DNA of 64,000 nt from Amycolatopsis sp. CA-128772 (GCF_002904295.1 NZ_PPHG01000027.1:77953-141952), one strand, 5' to 3'; numbered from the stretch's first letter, positions 1 through 8,478 are shown. Numbers and translations are program-made. The notes: generated by a model not told the origin, from the sequence alone.

Positions 1-297
1 ACGTCGACGGCCATCTGCATCACCTGCTCCTGGAACAGCGGCACGCCGAGGGTGCGGTCCAGGCTGCCGGCGAGGAGGGGATGGGCGTGCCCCCAGGGTT
101 CGTCTCCGCGGCGGCGGCGAATGTAGGGGTGCACCGAGCCGCCTTGGATGGGGCCGGGGCGGATTAGGGCGACTTCGACGACGAGGTCGTAAAACTTCCG
201 GGGCCGCAGCCGCGGCAGCGTGGCGAGCTGGGCGGGGGCTCGACCTGGAACACACCGACGGCATCGGCTTCGCAGAGCATGTCGTACACCGCCGGGT
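1..297 (-). pseudogene. dnaE2: dnaE2 internal fragment (error-prone DNA polymerase), frameshifted
   Basis: The minus strand encodes a middle piece of DnaE2, the C-family polymerase that works with ImuB in SOS-induced translesion synthesis. One frame reads [20 protein letters not shown]; near 232-240 the reading shifts frame and continues with [20 protein letters not shown], then a [16 protein letters not shown] block, all typical of DnaE2. The shift lies in a run of C/G, consistent with a one-base indel. The piece runs off the left edge, so the C-terminal half may lie outside. The N-terminal half is absent and is replaced by STAS sequence. It cannot make a normal DnaE2. Confidence 0.8.
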
Positions 298-595
298 CAG
301 CGAGGTCCACGTCACTCAAGTCGATGATCACCATGGACGGACCACCGGCCAAGACCTGGGTCACGGCCTCCTGGAGGTTGGGAGCGGTCGCCAGGTCCAC
401 GGCACCAGTCGCAGCGACGACGACGGCGCCCACGACCTGCCGAACCGACACCGACGGGACCGGGTCTTCCGTGAGTCCAGTCTGGTGAGGATCTGAAGGA
501 GCCACCTGAACATGATGCACCCGGCCATGAGCTGCACAGAGCGGCGACCGGAGCCGTCCGGGTTCGCTGGGGCCGCGGTCGTGGGCCGCGGCCAC
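298..595 (-). pseudogene. STAS-domain fragment fused in frame to the dnaE2 remnant
   Basis: The minus strand encodes the N-terminal half of a STAS (anti-anti-sigma) domain: VVGAVVVAATGAVDLATAPN, then GGPSMVIIDLSDVDL, which matches the strand before the regulatory serine helix. Exactly where DSSGL-like residues should follow, the frame runs into DnaE2 sequence (DPAVYDML). The serine site and the C-terminal half are missing, so it cannot act in partner switching. The start is uncertain, with possible starts up to 595. The join lies around 295-305. Confidence 0.65.
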
Positions 596-1373
596 GTCGG
601 CGGCTGCTTGCGATCAGAGCCGTTCGACCCTGGTCGATATCTCGTGTCATCGCCATTCTCAGTGGACGCCGTTCGGCCATGTGGGTAACCCCCCGACCCG
701 CCGCCGGTCGGCCAGGCCTGCCGGGTAGCACGGCGCGCCCGGCAGGCCGCCTTGCCGGTTTCACGCTTCGGATGCCGAGCGTTCGGCCGGCGTAGTCGGT
801 CCGGTGTGGGGGCGACGCCTGGCGGCGTGTGCTGATTCTGCTGAGTGGATGAGTGGGGCGGGTGGCTGGATCACCCGAGATGACCGATTCGGAGGGCGTC
901 GGACGTGAAGGGGTGGCGTGGCTCGTATGCGCGATGGTTCTTCACCGGACGATGTCGTGGCAAACCTGCGGTGGCGACCAGCCAGGAGTAGAGCGTCCAC
1001 ATCGGACACAACGTCGTCGACGTCGAGTTCTTCTTCGGATTTCCTGGCACCGCAGCCGCAGGCGGGCGGTGCTGGGGCAGGCCGACCGGATCCTGATCGA
1101 CGTGGCGACCGAACTCACCGGAAGACGGTAAGCGGCGCGTCTGTCGGCGGCACATCGCCGGCCGGCCGCGACCCCGCCGACCCAGGTTTTAGAGCCGGCG
1201 GGGTCTAGGTCCGCGCGGATCTCGTACGAGTCGATCAGACCTAGCCCACCGTTACCCCCGTCGGGGCGCGTGGAAACCTGCCGCTCTCGTCGAGCAGCGG
1301 TGCCGGCGGCTAAGTTGTTTTCGGCGATGGTTGAGCAGGCAGCCGTCCTCCGCGCAACACCAGGGAGAACGGC
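596..1373. other. Intergenic stretch without a supported gene
   Basis: About 780 bases in which short overlapping frames occur on both strands but none shows a recognisable domain or a convincing ribosome site. A plus-strand frame ending near 1131 has a plausible protein-like tail (LGQADRILIDVATELTGRR), possibly a decayed gene. The end of the stretch carries the leader and ribosome site of the GAF-ANTAR gene. Confidence 0.5.
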
Positions 1374-2171
1374 ATGACCGATGAGCAGGATTGGCAGCTC
1401 GAGAGACGAGCGTTCACCTCGGATGCCGACCGGACCCAGCCTGGCCCGGGACCGCTGGCCGAGCAGTTCGGCCAGCTGACGGTCACGTTGCTGGCCGCTC
1501 CCTCGGTCGAGGACGTGCTTCGGCGCGTGCTCGATGCCGCCACCGTGATGGTCCCGGCTGCAGACCTGGCCAGCTTCACCTTGCTCGACGACGCCGGCGG
1601 GTTCCACACCCCCGCGGCAACCGGCGACATCGCCACCGATCTGGACCTACTGCAGTACCGGTTCCGCGAAGGCCCGTGCGTCGAAGCCGCCGTCCCCAGT
1701 GGCCCCGCTGTCGCCCTGTGCCCCGACCTGGCCGACGAGCCACGCTGGCCGCGTTGGGCGCCGGCCGCGGTGGACCTTGGTGTCCGGTCCGTTGTCGCGA
1801 CCGCCCTTATTCCAGGACCGCCTGCCGGACGCTCCATCGGAGCGCTCAACGTTTTCTCCCGGTCCGCCAACGGGCTGGACCGGGCTGATCGTGACGTCCT
1901 GCTGCTGCTGGCGACTCAAGCGTCGCTGGCCCTGGCCACGACCCACGCCGTCACGCGTGCCGAACTTCAGGCTGCGCATCTGCGCAAGGCGATCGAGAGC
2001 CGGGATGTGATCGGCCAGGCCAAGGGCATCATCATGGCCCGCCGCGGCGTCTCGGCCGAGGAAGCTTTCGACGTGCTACGGCGCACCTCCCAGGACCTGA
2101 ACGTCAAGCTCGCCGAAGTCGCGTCGACGCTCGCCACCCGGCACACCGAAGTCGACTTGCCGGCCCACTGA
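1374..2171 (+). CDS. GAF and ANTAR domain protein (putative RNA-binding antiterminator sensor)
   Basis: The 265-residue protein has a GAF domain (about residues 30-190), which usually binds a small molecule, then a C-terminal ANTAR domain (about 200-258), which binds paired hairpins in nascent RNA to prevent termination. ANTAR hallmarks are visible: SRDVIGQAKGIIMARRGVSA, EEAFDVLRRTSQDLNVKL and EVASTL. The ATG follows AGGGAGA at good spacing. It opens a run of stress-signalling genes (STAS, ANTAR, HATPase, sigma factor), so it probably feeds a light, redox or stress signal into the same response. The ligand cannot be told from sequence. The domain calls are sure; the role is inferred from family. 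Confidence 0.9.
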   Translation: MTDEQDWQLERRAFTSDADRTQPGPGPLAEQFGQLTVTLLAAPSVEDVLRRVLDAATVMVPAADLASFTLLDDAGGFHTPAATGDIATDLDLLQYRFREGPCVEAAVPSGPAVALCPDLADEPRWPRWAPAAVDLGVRSVVATALIPGPPAGRSIGALNVFSRSANGLDRADRDVLLLLATQASLALATTHAVTRAELQAAHLRKAIESRDVIGQAKGIIMARRGVSAEEAFDVLRRTSQDLNVKLAEVASTLATRHTEVDLPAH

Positions 2172-2312
2172 CGCGGCGTCGCCCGCCGAGGAAGAACATC
2201 GCAGCCACGGTCATGACCGCCGTGACCGCCGTGGCCGACCGGCGTAGTCGTACCCTGCCCAGTCGTTCCCGCGAGCGCGGCCACCGGCTGCTGCCTCGGT
2301 CGCGTCGGCTGA

Positions 2313-3380
2313 TCAGGATGTGGCGATGGCGACCAGGCCACCGATGCCCGCTGCGTAGAGCACCAGGACGATCAGCGAGTCGACGCCGACGCCTGCGACC
2401 CGGCGTCGGGGGCGGAACAGCAGCCCGGCGGCGTAGACGAGGGTCAAGAGCGCGGCCAGGGCGGTGAGGTAAATGTCGGTGCGCTCGGCGTGCGGCAGGA
2501 TCGCCTGGCCGGAAACCAGGGTCCCGACCAGGAACAGCACGGGCAGGAAGGCGTTGCCGCCGAAGATGTCGCTCACCGCGAGCTGGTAGTCCCGGTTGCG
2601 GACCGAGGTGATCCCGGTGGAGACCTCCGGCAATGACGTGGCGGCGGCGAGGACAGTGGCGCCGAACAGGACTCCGGACAGGCCGATGTGGTCGGCGATG
2701 GCATCGCCGCTGCGCTCGAGGAACACCCCGGCGACCAGTGTGACCACCGCCGCCACGCCGAAGATCACCGCTGATTTGGCCGTGCTGGTGCCTTTGTGGG
2801 TCGCCTGTTGTTCGACGTGGTGACGGCGGTGCCCGCGCGGCCGGTCCTGCCCGTCGGGTGCGTCGCCGTCCTCGTGCCACGGCAGCGACTTCCCGGCCCG
2901 CTGCAGGAGCAGCAGACCGACCACCCAGAGCACGGTGATCAGCACCGGCGCCGGTGTCAGCCGCCAGACGATCAGGGAGGCGGGCAGCTGGGTGCCGGCG
3001 ATGACAACGGCGAGCACCGCCACGACCAGCGCCCCTTCGAGCACCAGCACGAGCGAGGCGGCCCGATAGGTCAGCGGTTTCCCGCCGCGGACCCCGAATC
3101 CGTCCAGCACGACCAGCACGACGGTCTGGATGGCGATGCCGCCGAGGATGTTGCCGACGGCGACGCCGACGTTGCCGGCTGCCGACGCGGAGACGACGAT
3201 CGCGATCTCCGGCAGGTTCGTCGCCACGGCCAGCAGGACCAGGCCACCGAACGCCGAGCCTAGGTGCAGGCGGGTGGCCAGCACGTCGGTCTGGTTGGAC
3301 AGCGAGATTCCGGCGACCCAAATCGCCGCGGCCGCCGCCACGAAGATCAAAAACAGCACCGCCAGCGGCAAGGACGACAC
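2313..3380 (-). CDS. CaCA-family sodium/calcium (cation/proton) antiporter
   Basis: The 355-residue integral membrane protein has two homologous halves, each with an alpha-repeat: VLLAVATNLPEIAIV followed by GNILGG in the first, and AAATSLPEVSTGI followed by SDIFGGNAF in the second. These acidic and Gly/Asn-rich repeats form the ion site of the YrbG/CAX branch. A central His- and charge-rich loop (about residues 165-205) separates the halves and probably lies in the cytoplasm. Length and about ten hydrophobic segments fit the family. It is probably an inner-membrane Ca2+ or Na+ exchanger. It is transcribed against the stress cluster, and its ion is not predictable. Confidence 0.9.
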   Translation of the reverse strand: MSSLPLAVLFLIFVAAAAAIWVAGISLSNQTDVLATRLHLGSAFGGLVLLAVATNLPEIAIVVSASAAGNVGVAVGNILGGIAIQTVVLVVLDGFGVRGGKPLTYRAASLVLVLEGALVVAVLAVVIAGTQLPASLIVWRLTPAPVLITVLWVVGLLLLQRAGKSLPWHEDGDAPDGQDRPRGHRRHHVEQQATHKGTSTAKSAVIFGVAAVVTLVAGVFLERSGDAIADHIGLSGVLFGATVLAAATSLPEVSTGITSVRNRDYQLAVSDIFGGNAFLPVLFLVGTLVSGQAILPHAERTDIYLTALAALLTLVYAAGLLFRPRRRVAGVGVDSLIVLVLYAAGIGGLVAIATS

Positions 3381-3726
3381 GCACGGACCTCCACCACGTC
3401 ACCGAGGCGACCCACCCGCTGGCTCGCCCACCCAGCCTCATCGTGCAGCGGGTTACCCGCCGGTCGATGAGGCCAACCGAGAAGTGATCTCGAACCTGCC
3501 GCAGCTTGGTGGCCGCCCGCCGTTCGGCGCTGCTCACGAGGCAAGTGGTGCAGCGTTGACTACCGGGCACCATCAAGCCGATGCAGTGCGCTCGGAGTTA
3601 CACCCATCCGGGCGGTAACGCACGACGAATGCCCCGAGATACCCGAGGAGACAGCTGCGCAGTTCACGACCCGGTGCTCCTCGCCAGGAGACGCATCGAG
3701 GATGCTCGGCGGAACAGGACGGGCCC
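3381..3726. other. Intergenic gap between antiporter and STAS gene
   Basis: About 345 bases separating divergent genes. A minus-strand GGGTAA near 3450 with a GTTGG-like element 13-14 bases upstream weakly resembles a sigma-B-type promoter for the antiporter. Nothing else is recognisable. Confidence 0.35.
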
Positions 3727-4086
3727 ATGAGCACTGTCGCCGATCCCCACGAGCCCGCCCCCGGCGGGTCTCGGCCGGTGCCGGCCACCGGCGTGCTGAT
3801 CCTGCGCGGCGCCGGGGACCTCACCGACACGCACGCCGCGGAGAAAATCGTGGCGCCGGCCTACACGGCCGATCCCGCCACCGCCCTCGTCGTGAATTTG
3901 GCCGCGGTGACCTACCTGACCATGGAAGCCGTTGTCCCGTTCGTCGAGCTGGCCCGCCGCTGCGCCGCAGGCGGAACCTCTTTGCGGGTGGTGGCTTCGG
4001 AGCCGGTCCGGCGCAAGCTGACGAGCCTGGGCCTGCACGCGACCTTGGAGCTGGAAACACCCCCCGCGGGTCCTGACCCGAGCTGA
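3727..4086 (+). CDS. STAS-domain protein (anti-anti-sigma factor-like)
   Basis: The 119-residue protein has a STAS fold: GVLILRGAGDLTDTHA forms the first strands, ALVVNLAAVTYLTMEAVVPF the strand and helix that normally hold the phosphorylated serine, and LRVVASEPVRRKLTSLGL the last strand-helix pair. Where DSSGL is usual this protein has T-M-E-A-V, so a threonine is the only candidate phosphosite and regulation may differ from SpoIIAA/RsbV. It is a plausible ligand-binding or scaffold relative within the stress cluster. Confidence 0.75.
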   Translation: MSTVADPHEPAPGGSRPVPATGVLILRGAGDLTDTHAAEKIVAPAYTADPATALVVNLAAVTYLTMEAVVPFVELARRCAAGGTSLRVVASEPVRRKLTSLGLHATLELETPPAGPDPS

Positions 4087-4297
4087 GCAACGCACCCATT
4101 AGGGCGTCGTCCACGCCCGCGTTTGGACCGATCCATCACCCGCATCGGTCACGCACCGTCACAGCAAGTCAACGCTGACGTGGTCGCGTCGAAAACGATG
4201 CGCATCGCGCGGATCCGGCGGGGTCAAGGCGGCGTGACCGCTGTAGAGACCTTGGGTCTTCGCGGTGCCGGGTGATACCAAGTGCTGGAATGAGCGC

Positions 4298-4636
4298 ATG
4301 ACGTCGTGGAGATCCCCGGACAATCCGGCCGACGAGCTAGCCCAGCTGCGGGACGCCTTGGATACGCAGCCGGTCATCGAGCAAGCCAAAGGGATGCTGA
4401 TGCTGGTGCGCGGCTGGACCGCCGCGACCGCCTTCGCCGCGTTGCGCGCCATCTCCCAGCGCACCAATATCAAATTGCACGACGTCGCCGCGGTCGTGGT
4501 CACGGCCGGCAGCCGCGCCGAAACCGGCACCGTGGATGCGGAGACCTCCGCCGTGGTCCTCGACCAGCTGCGGCAGCACGTGCTCGGGTCGGCTTTCGAC
4601 ACCCCCATCCAGGAAGGTGAGCCCGAGGCCGGTTGA
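4298..4636 (+). CDS. Stand-alone ANTAR domain protein
   Basis: The protein is about 112 residues from the ATG at 4298; an in-frame GTG at 4265 is the alternative start. Nearly all of it is an ANTAR domain: LRDALDTQPVIEQAKGMLML, then WTAATAFAALRAISQRTNIK and LHDVAAVVV, the three-helix RNA-binding signature. No GAF, PAS or receiver domain is attached, so it would need a partner or RNA abundance for control. It lies between two STAS genes and probably belongs to the same regulatory set as the GAF-ANTAR protein upstream. Confidence 0.8.
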   Translation: MTSWRSPDNPADELAQLRDALDTQPVIEQAKGMLMLVRGWTAATAFAALRAISQRTNIKLHDVAAVVVTAGSRAETGTVDAETSAVVLDQLRQHVLGSAFDTPIQEGEPEAG

Positions 4637-4865
4637 GCGCGTGGCCGGCTGGGCAGTATGGGTCTGGCCCGGTCAGTGCCTTGCGCGCCGTCCGGGTCGT
4701 GGCGCTTGGCCGCCGCATCCCGCCTCTGGCCGGGTGTGCGCGGTGCGGCGTCGCGGTTGAGACCACCAGCCGCCACCGAACCGGAGCAAGGTCTGCCCAC
4801 CGGCAGCCCGGCACGGCGGGGAGGCAAATGTATCCGGCTCCCCGCGTCGACGAGGAGGCCACCAC

Positions 4866-5279
4866 ATGCCCGCTACCGCCACACCCCGCAGCCGCCGCGA
4901 CATCGACGCCGTCCCTCTTGTGCGTACCCGCTTCACCGTGACCACGACGGCCGACGCGGCCACGGTCGCGGTCACCGGCGACCTGGACCTGTCGAGCATG
5001 GCTCGGCTGCAGGAACGGCTCGACGAGGAACTGGCCCTGCGGCCTGCCGCGCTGATCATCGACCTCACCGCGGTCGGGTTCTGCTCCTCCGGTGGACTGT
5101 CGGTCCTGGTCAACGCCGTGACCAGCGCGCACGCGCGCGGGATCGCCTGCGCGGTCATCGCCAATCAGCGCGCCGTGGTCCGCCCCATCAAACTGCTGTC
5201 CCTCGATCGCATCCTGCCGATCCACGCCGACCGGGCCGACGCCCAGGAGTGGTTGTCGCTGGTAGCACGCCTGCGCTGA
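4866..5279 (+). CDS. STAS-domain anti-anti-sigma factor
   Basis: The 137-residue protein has a full STAS domain: VTTTADAATVAVTGDLDLSS, AALIIDLTAVGFCSSGGLSV and a C-terminal block VRPIKLLSLDRILPIH. The CSSGG serine pair sits where RsbV and SpoIIAA are phosphorylated by their HATPase kinase. The ATG follows GAGGAGG with a 7-base gap. In partner switching the unphosphorylated form would capture an anti-sigma kinase and free the sigma factor. The two HATPase proteins of this cluster are the likely partners. Confidence 0.88.
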   Translation: MPATATPRSRRDIDAVPLVRTRFTVTTTADAATVAVTGDLDLSSMARLQERLDEELALRPAALIIDLTAVGFCSSGGLSVLVNAVTSAHARGIACAVIANQRAVVRPIKLLSLDRILPIHADRADAQEWLSLVARLR

Positions 5280-5353
5280 GCGAAGCACCCCCAACGCAGG
5301 CAGCGGTGCGACAGCCTACCCGCTGCGGCGGTTCGATAGCGGCAGAACTCGTG

Positions 5354-5379
5354 GTTTAACCCGTCCGTAATCCGGGTAC
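5354..5379 (+). promoter_or_regulatory. Sigma-B/SigF-type promoter for the STAS-HATPase pair
   Basis: The element GTTTAA (5354-5359), a 14-base spacer and GGGTAC (5374-5379) match the sigma-B/SigF consensus (GTTTAA, 12-15 bases, GGGTAT) at 11 of 12 positions. It lies 83 bases before the GTG at 5462. This suggests that the sigma factor encoded at 6320-7177 transcribes its own regulators. Activity is inferred from the match. Confidence 0.7.
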
Positions 5380-5461
5380 ACGCGGCAGCGGAGTGGTTGC
5401 CGTGCTGGTTGGTGCCCGGAGAAGGGGACGAGCTGATGTCCAGGAGAGCGGGAACGAGCCG

Positions 5462-5851
5462 GTGAACGACGACGTCGCCGACCCCACCCAGATCGACGAC
5501 GCCCTGCAGCTGACCGTGCGCGAGGAGACATCCTCGGAGGCGTTGGTGCTGGCCGTGGCAGGCGACGTCGATCTGCTCACCGCCGATCAGCTGCGCGATG
5601 CGGTCACCGCCGCCTTCGCTCAGCGACCCGCTGTGCTGGTGATCGACCTGACCGCGGTGACCTTCCTCGACTCCTCCGGCTTGTCGGTGCTGGCCCAAGC
5701 CCACGCCACCGGCGGGCAGGACACCACGGTGCGGGTCGTCACGGTTCCCGACAGCCTGGCCCATCGTGCGATCACCGTGACCGGGATGGCCCAGTTGCTC
5801 CCGGTCTTCACCAGCAGCGCGGACGCACTCGCCGCAGATCCACCGCGATGA
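5462..5851 (+). CDS. STAS-domain anti-anti-sigma factor (RsbV/SpoIIAA type)
   Basis: The protein is about 129 residues from the GTG at 5462; upstream in-frame starts exist but would lengthen it with non-conserved sequence. The STAS core reads EALVLAVAGDVDLLTADQLR, then VLVIDLTAVTFLDSSGLSVL, with the canonical DSSGL phosphoserine motif. Its last codons overlap the ATG of the HATPase kinase (ATGA at 5848-5851), so the two are translated together. Anti-anti-sigma plus anti-sigma kinase as a coupled pair is the standard RsbV/RsbW arrangement. A sigma-B-type promoter precedes it. Confidence 0.9.
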   Translation: MNDDVADPTQIDDALQLTVREETSSEALVLAVAGDVDLLTADQLRDAVTAAFAQRPAVLVIDLTAVTFLDSSGLSVLAQAHATGGQDTTVRVVTVPDSLAHRAITVTGMAQLLPVFTSSADALAADPPR

Positions 5852-6309
5852 CCTGCTCCCCGGACAGCCCCGCCGACGACACCGCCACCGCGCCGGACCT
5901 GCTGCACGAGGACGTGCCTGCCGAACCGGCCCAGATCAGCCCGCTGCGCGACCTGCTCGCCGCCTGGGCCACCGGCACCGGACTGATCCCGGAACGAGTG
6001 CAAGATCTGCTGCTGGCGGTGTACGAGGCGATGGCCAACGTCGTCCTCCACGCCTATCCCGGTCGGATCGGCACCTTCACCCTGCACGCCCGCCACGTCG
6101 GCGACACCGTGACCGTCACCATCCGCGACTCCGGCCAGTGGCAACCGGTTCCCCGCTCCACCCTGCTGGGCGGCCGCGGGTTGCCGCTGATCCACACTCT
6201 GGCCGACCAAGCCCTGGTCGAAACGAGCGTCGCCGGCACCACCGTCACCATGACCTGGACGCGCGACGGCCGCTCTGCGGTGCCTGCCGCCGATTCTGTA
6301 GGTGGGTGA
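5848..6309 (+). CDS. Anti-sigma factor serine kinase, HATPase (RsbW/SpoIIAB-like)
   Basis: The 153-residue HATPase_c protein has an N-box in YEAMANVVLHAY, a G1-type IRDSGQW and a G2-type GGRGLPLIHTL. RsbW-type kinases bind the sigma factor when ATP-charged and phosphorylate their STAS partner. It overlaps the upstream STAS gene by four bases, and the sigma factor gene lies convergent just 10 bases downstream, so sigma, anti-sigma and anti-anti-sigma form one locus. Which STAS protein is its true substrate is inferred from the coupling. Confidence 0.88.
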   Translation: MTCSPDSPADDTATAPDLLHEDVPAEPAQISPLRDLLAAWATGTGLIPERVQDLLLAVYEAMANVVLHAYPGRIGTFTLHARHVGDTVTVTIRDSGQWQPVPRSTLLGGRGLPLIHTLADQALVETSVAGTTVTMTWTRDGRSAVPAADSVGG

Positions 6310-6319
6310 GCGGGTCGGC

Positions 6320-7177
6320 CTAGTCGGCGACGATGTGGGCGCGGAGCTGTTCGAGGGTCTTGGCCAGCAACCTGGAGACGTGCATCTGGGACACCCCGAT
6401 CCGCTCCGCGATCTCGCGCTGGGGGAGTTCGTCGACGAACCGCATCGTGATGATCGCGCGTTCCCGGGCCGGCAACGTCGCCATCGCCGCCTGCAACGCG
6501 ACGCGGTTGTCGAACCTGCTGAACCCGGATTCTTCGACCGCGAGCTGCTCGGCGACTGTGACCGTGTCTTCCATGCCGCGGACCGGTGCGTCGATCGAAT
6601 GCGGGCGGTAAGCCTCCGCGGCCAGCAGCCCCTCCCGCACGAAGTCGACGCCCATCCCCAGGTACGCCGCCAGCTCGCTCGGCGTCGGCGCCCGACCCAG
6701 GTCGCGCGCGAGCGTGTCGGTCGCTTTGCTGAGCTTCTGCTGCAGATCCTTCAACCCGCGAGGAACGCGCATCGACCAGCCGGTGTCGCGGAAATGGCGC
6801 CGAACTTCACCCATGATGGTCGGCACCGCGAAGGACAGAAAATCCGCGGTCCGCTCGGGGTCGTAGCGGTCAACGGCCCGGATCAGACCGGTCCGGGCGA
6901 CTTGCAGCAAGTCGTCGAACGGTTCGCCGCGGCCGCTGAAACGCCGGGCGATGTGTTCGGCCACCGGAAGGTGCTCGGTGATCAACCGCGCCCGCAGCTC
7001 GCTGCGGCGGGCGTCCTCGTCGCCGAGCCGGCTGCGTTCGGCGAACAGCGGAGCACAGTGGGCGTACTCGTCGAAACGGCGCTGGGGCGGCACGGTGGGT
7101 GTCGCGGCGGACGCGTTTCGTTCGGGCGCTTGGACAACCATGCGCACTTGGTACCCAATCGCTGACGAAACCACACG
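6320..7177 (-). CDS. SigF/SigB-family alternative sigma factor (general stress)
   Basis: A sigma-70 group 3 protein with region 2 (DLLQVARTGLIRAVDRYD, then FLSFAVPTIMGEVRRHFRD), region 3 (WSMRVPRGLKDLQQKLSKAT) and a region 4 helix-turn-helix (LPQREIAERIGVSQMHVSRL). This layout is that of SigF/SigB, which directs stress genes. The GTG at 7177 follows AAGGAG by 11 bases and gives 285 residues; 7255 (GTG or ATG region) and ATG 7141 are alternatives. It is convergent with its likely anti-sigma factor. Sigma-B-type promoters at 5354 and 8478 are probable targets. Confidence 0.9.
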   Translation of the reverse strand, partial: RVVSSAIGYQVRMVVQAPERNASAATPTVPPQRRFDEYAHCAPLFAERSRLGDEDARRSELRARLITEHLPVAEHIARRFSGRGEPFDDLLQVARTGLIRAVDRYDPERTADFLSFAVPTIMGEVRRHFRDTGWSMRVPRGLKDLQQKLSKATDTLARDLGRAPTPSELAAYLGMGVDFVREGLLAAEAYRPHSIDAPVRGMEDTVTVAEQLAVEESGFSRFDNRVALQAAMATLPARERAIITMRFVDELPQREIAERIGVSQMHVSRLLAKTLEQLRAHIVAD

Positions 7178-7516
7178 ATCGGCTACTCCTTCGCGCAGGA
7201 TTATGGCTCCACAAGGAAAGTTGAGTACGTTTGCCGCCGAGACCAGCTTCTGCATCGGCTGACCGGGAGGCCAGGCCGGGGCGCGATGCCGGCTACTTCA
7301 GCGGACCACCGCGGCATTGAGCGGTTTGGGGCGATTCCGGCGTACGAGATCAGACCGTGAGAATGCTGCATCGCGGGCTTGACGGTTGTACGGTCGGGTG
7401 CAGCGGTTCAGCCCGGTAGCCGCATTGCATCTCACCGGCCCGGCGACCCGGGTGAGGTGACACCTGAGCTGGCGCAGGCAGTGGGGTCTCACCATCGGTT
7501 CGAGGAGGCCATGCTC
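7178..7516. other. Intergenic region between sigma factor and STAS gene
   Basis: About 340 bases. It holds the leaders of two divergent genes, with the GAGGAGG ribosome site for the downstream STAS gene at its end. No clear promoter with correct spacing was found. Confidence 0.4.
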
Positions 7517-7936
7517 ATGTCGTCGTCCGTGCCCCGGCCGCGAGATCCGCGACGCCTGCCACCGGCGTCGTTCGCGGTAACCCGGACACCACAGGCGAGC
7601 GTGGTCACCGCGTCGGGCGAGCTCGACTTGACCGTCACCGGGCAGTTCGCCGCCCTGCTGGCCGAGGAAGTGCACCGGCGGCCACTGGCGCTGATCTGCG
7701 ACACCTCGGCGATCGAGTTCTGTGCTGCACGGGTGCTGACCATCTTGATCGACACCGTCGCTGATGCGGCCGTCGCGCGGGTGCCGTTCGCCGTGGCCGG
7801 CCGTTCACGAGCGCTGCTGCGGCCGATCACCGCGCTCGACTTGGAGCACGTGCTGCCCGTGCACTGCAGCGTCGCCGACGCTCTGAGCTGGGCGGCTCTC
7901 TCGGCCGGTCCATCGAGCCTGGATACCCCGCGGTAA
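7517..7936 (+). CDS. STAS-like protein lacking the regulatory serine
   Basis: A 139-residue STAS protein from the ATG at 7517, which sits 8 bases after GGAGG; the ATG at 7511 is too close. STAS strands are clear (QASVVTASGELDLTVTGQFA; RPLALICDTSAIEF), and the C-terminal block RALLRPITALDLEHVLPVH closely parallels that of the STAS gene at 4866. At the phosphorylation site it has C-A-A-R in place of S-S-G-L, so a kinase could not phosphorylate it there. It may be a constitutive sequestering form or may answer another signal. Confidence 0.8.
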   Translation: MSSSVPRPRDPRRLPPASFAVTRTPQASVVTASGELDLTVTGQFAALLAEEVHRRPLALICDTSAIEFCAARVLTILIDTVADAAVARVPFAVAGRSRALLRPITALDLEHVLPVHCSVADALSWAALSAGPSSLDTPR

Positions 7937-7956
7937 CACCCGGCCCTGACCCCCGG

Positions 7957-8370
7957 TCACGGTCCCGAAGTCTCGCAGTCGAGACGCCCCCACACGAGCT
8001 TGCCATCATCGTGGCGGCTCACGCCCCACGCGGCGCACACTGCATCAACCAGCAGCAAGCCACGGCCACCTCCGCGATGTGGGACTCGCAGAAGAGGCTC
8101 GCCGGTCCCGCGGTCGGCGACAGCCACGGTCACCTCGCACGGGCTGACCTGGTACCCGATTCGCAGCTGGTGCGGTCCACCGGCATGTCGGTAGGCGTTC
8201 TCCAGCAACTCGCCCACGACCAGCACCGTGTCGCATCGGGCAGCCTCGCTCAACGTCGGCAGCTGGGCATCAGCCCACCGGCGCGCGGCGGCTAGGCGCG
8301 AGACGTCCGCACCCGCCAGCTCTAGCACCCGCCAATGCTCCGGATCGCTGTCGGTCCAGCTCACACGCAC
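7957..8370 (-). CDS. Anti-sigma regulatory HATPase (RsbW-like)
   Basis: The protein is about 137 residues from the GTG at 8370, which follows GGAGGAG with a 7-base gap. It has an N-box GELLENAYRHAG, a G1-type VADRGTG and a G2-type GGGRGLLLVDAV. Small HATPase_c proteins of this kind are abundant in actinobacteria as kinases of STAS proteins. It is convergent with the serine-less STAS gene at 7517. A sigma-B/F-type promoter lies 80-110 bases upstream, so it is probably under the local sigma factor as a feedback element. Confidence 0.85.
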   Translation of the reverse strand: MRVSWTDSDPEHWRVLELAGADVSRLAAARRWADAQLPTLSEAARCDTVLVVGELLENAYRHAGGPHQLRIGYQVSPCEVTVAVADRGTGEPLLRVPHRGGGRGLLLVDAVCAAWGVSRHDDGKLVWGRLDCETSGP

Positions 8371-8450
8371 GAGGCGACTCCTCCAACCGTGACACTTCGA
8401 GCCCACTTCAATTCCAGCCACTTGGTCAGGGCTACCCCGAGCACCCTCAC

Positions 8451-8478
8451 TTACCCGTTCGACTGGTTGCGCAGAAAC
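8451..8478 (-). promoter_or_regulatory. Sigma-B/SigF-type promoter for the HATPase gene at 7957-8370
   Basis: On the minus strand, GTTTCT (8478-8473), a 16-base spacer and GGGTAA (8456-8451) resemble the sigma-B/SigF consensus. It is correctly oriented about 80 bases before the GTG at 8370. The spacer is at the long end of the usual range. Confidence 0.5.

Noticed and set aside
2104..3576. 490-codon Arg-rich minus-strand frame over the antiporter
   Set aside because: Composition is typical of an out-of-frame reading; the antiporter frame has the membrane segments and family motifs.
7140..7180. GTTTCG and GGGTAC on the minus strand just before the ATG at 7141, as a sigma-B promoter of the sigma gene
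   Set aside because: The spacer is only about 9 bases, too short for this promoter class, and the site lies inside the likely coding sequence.
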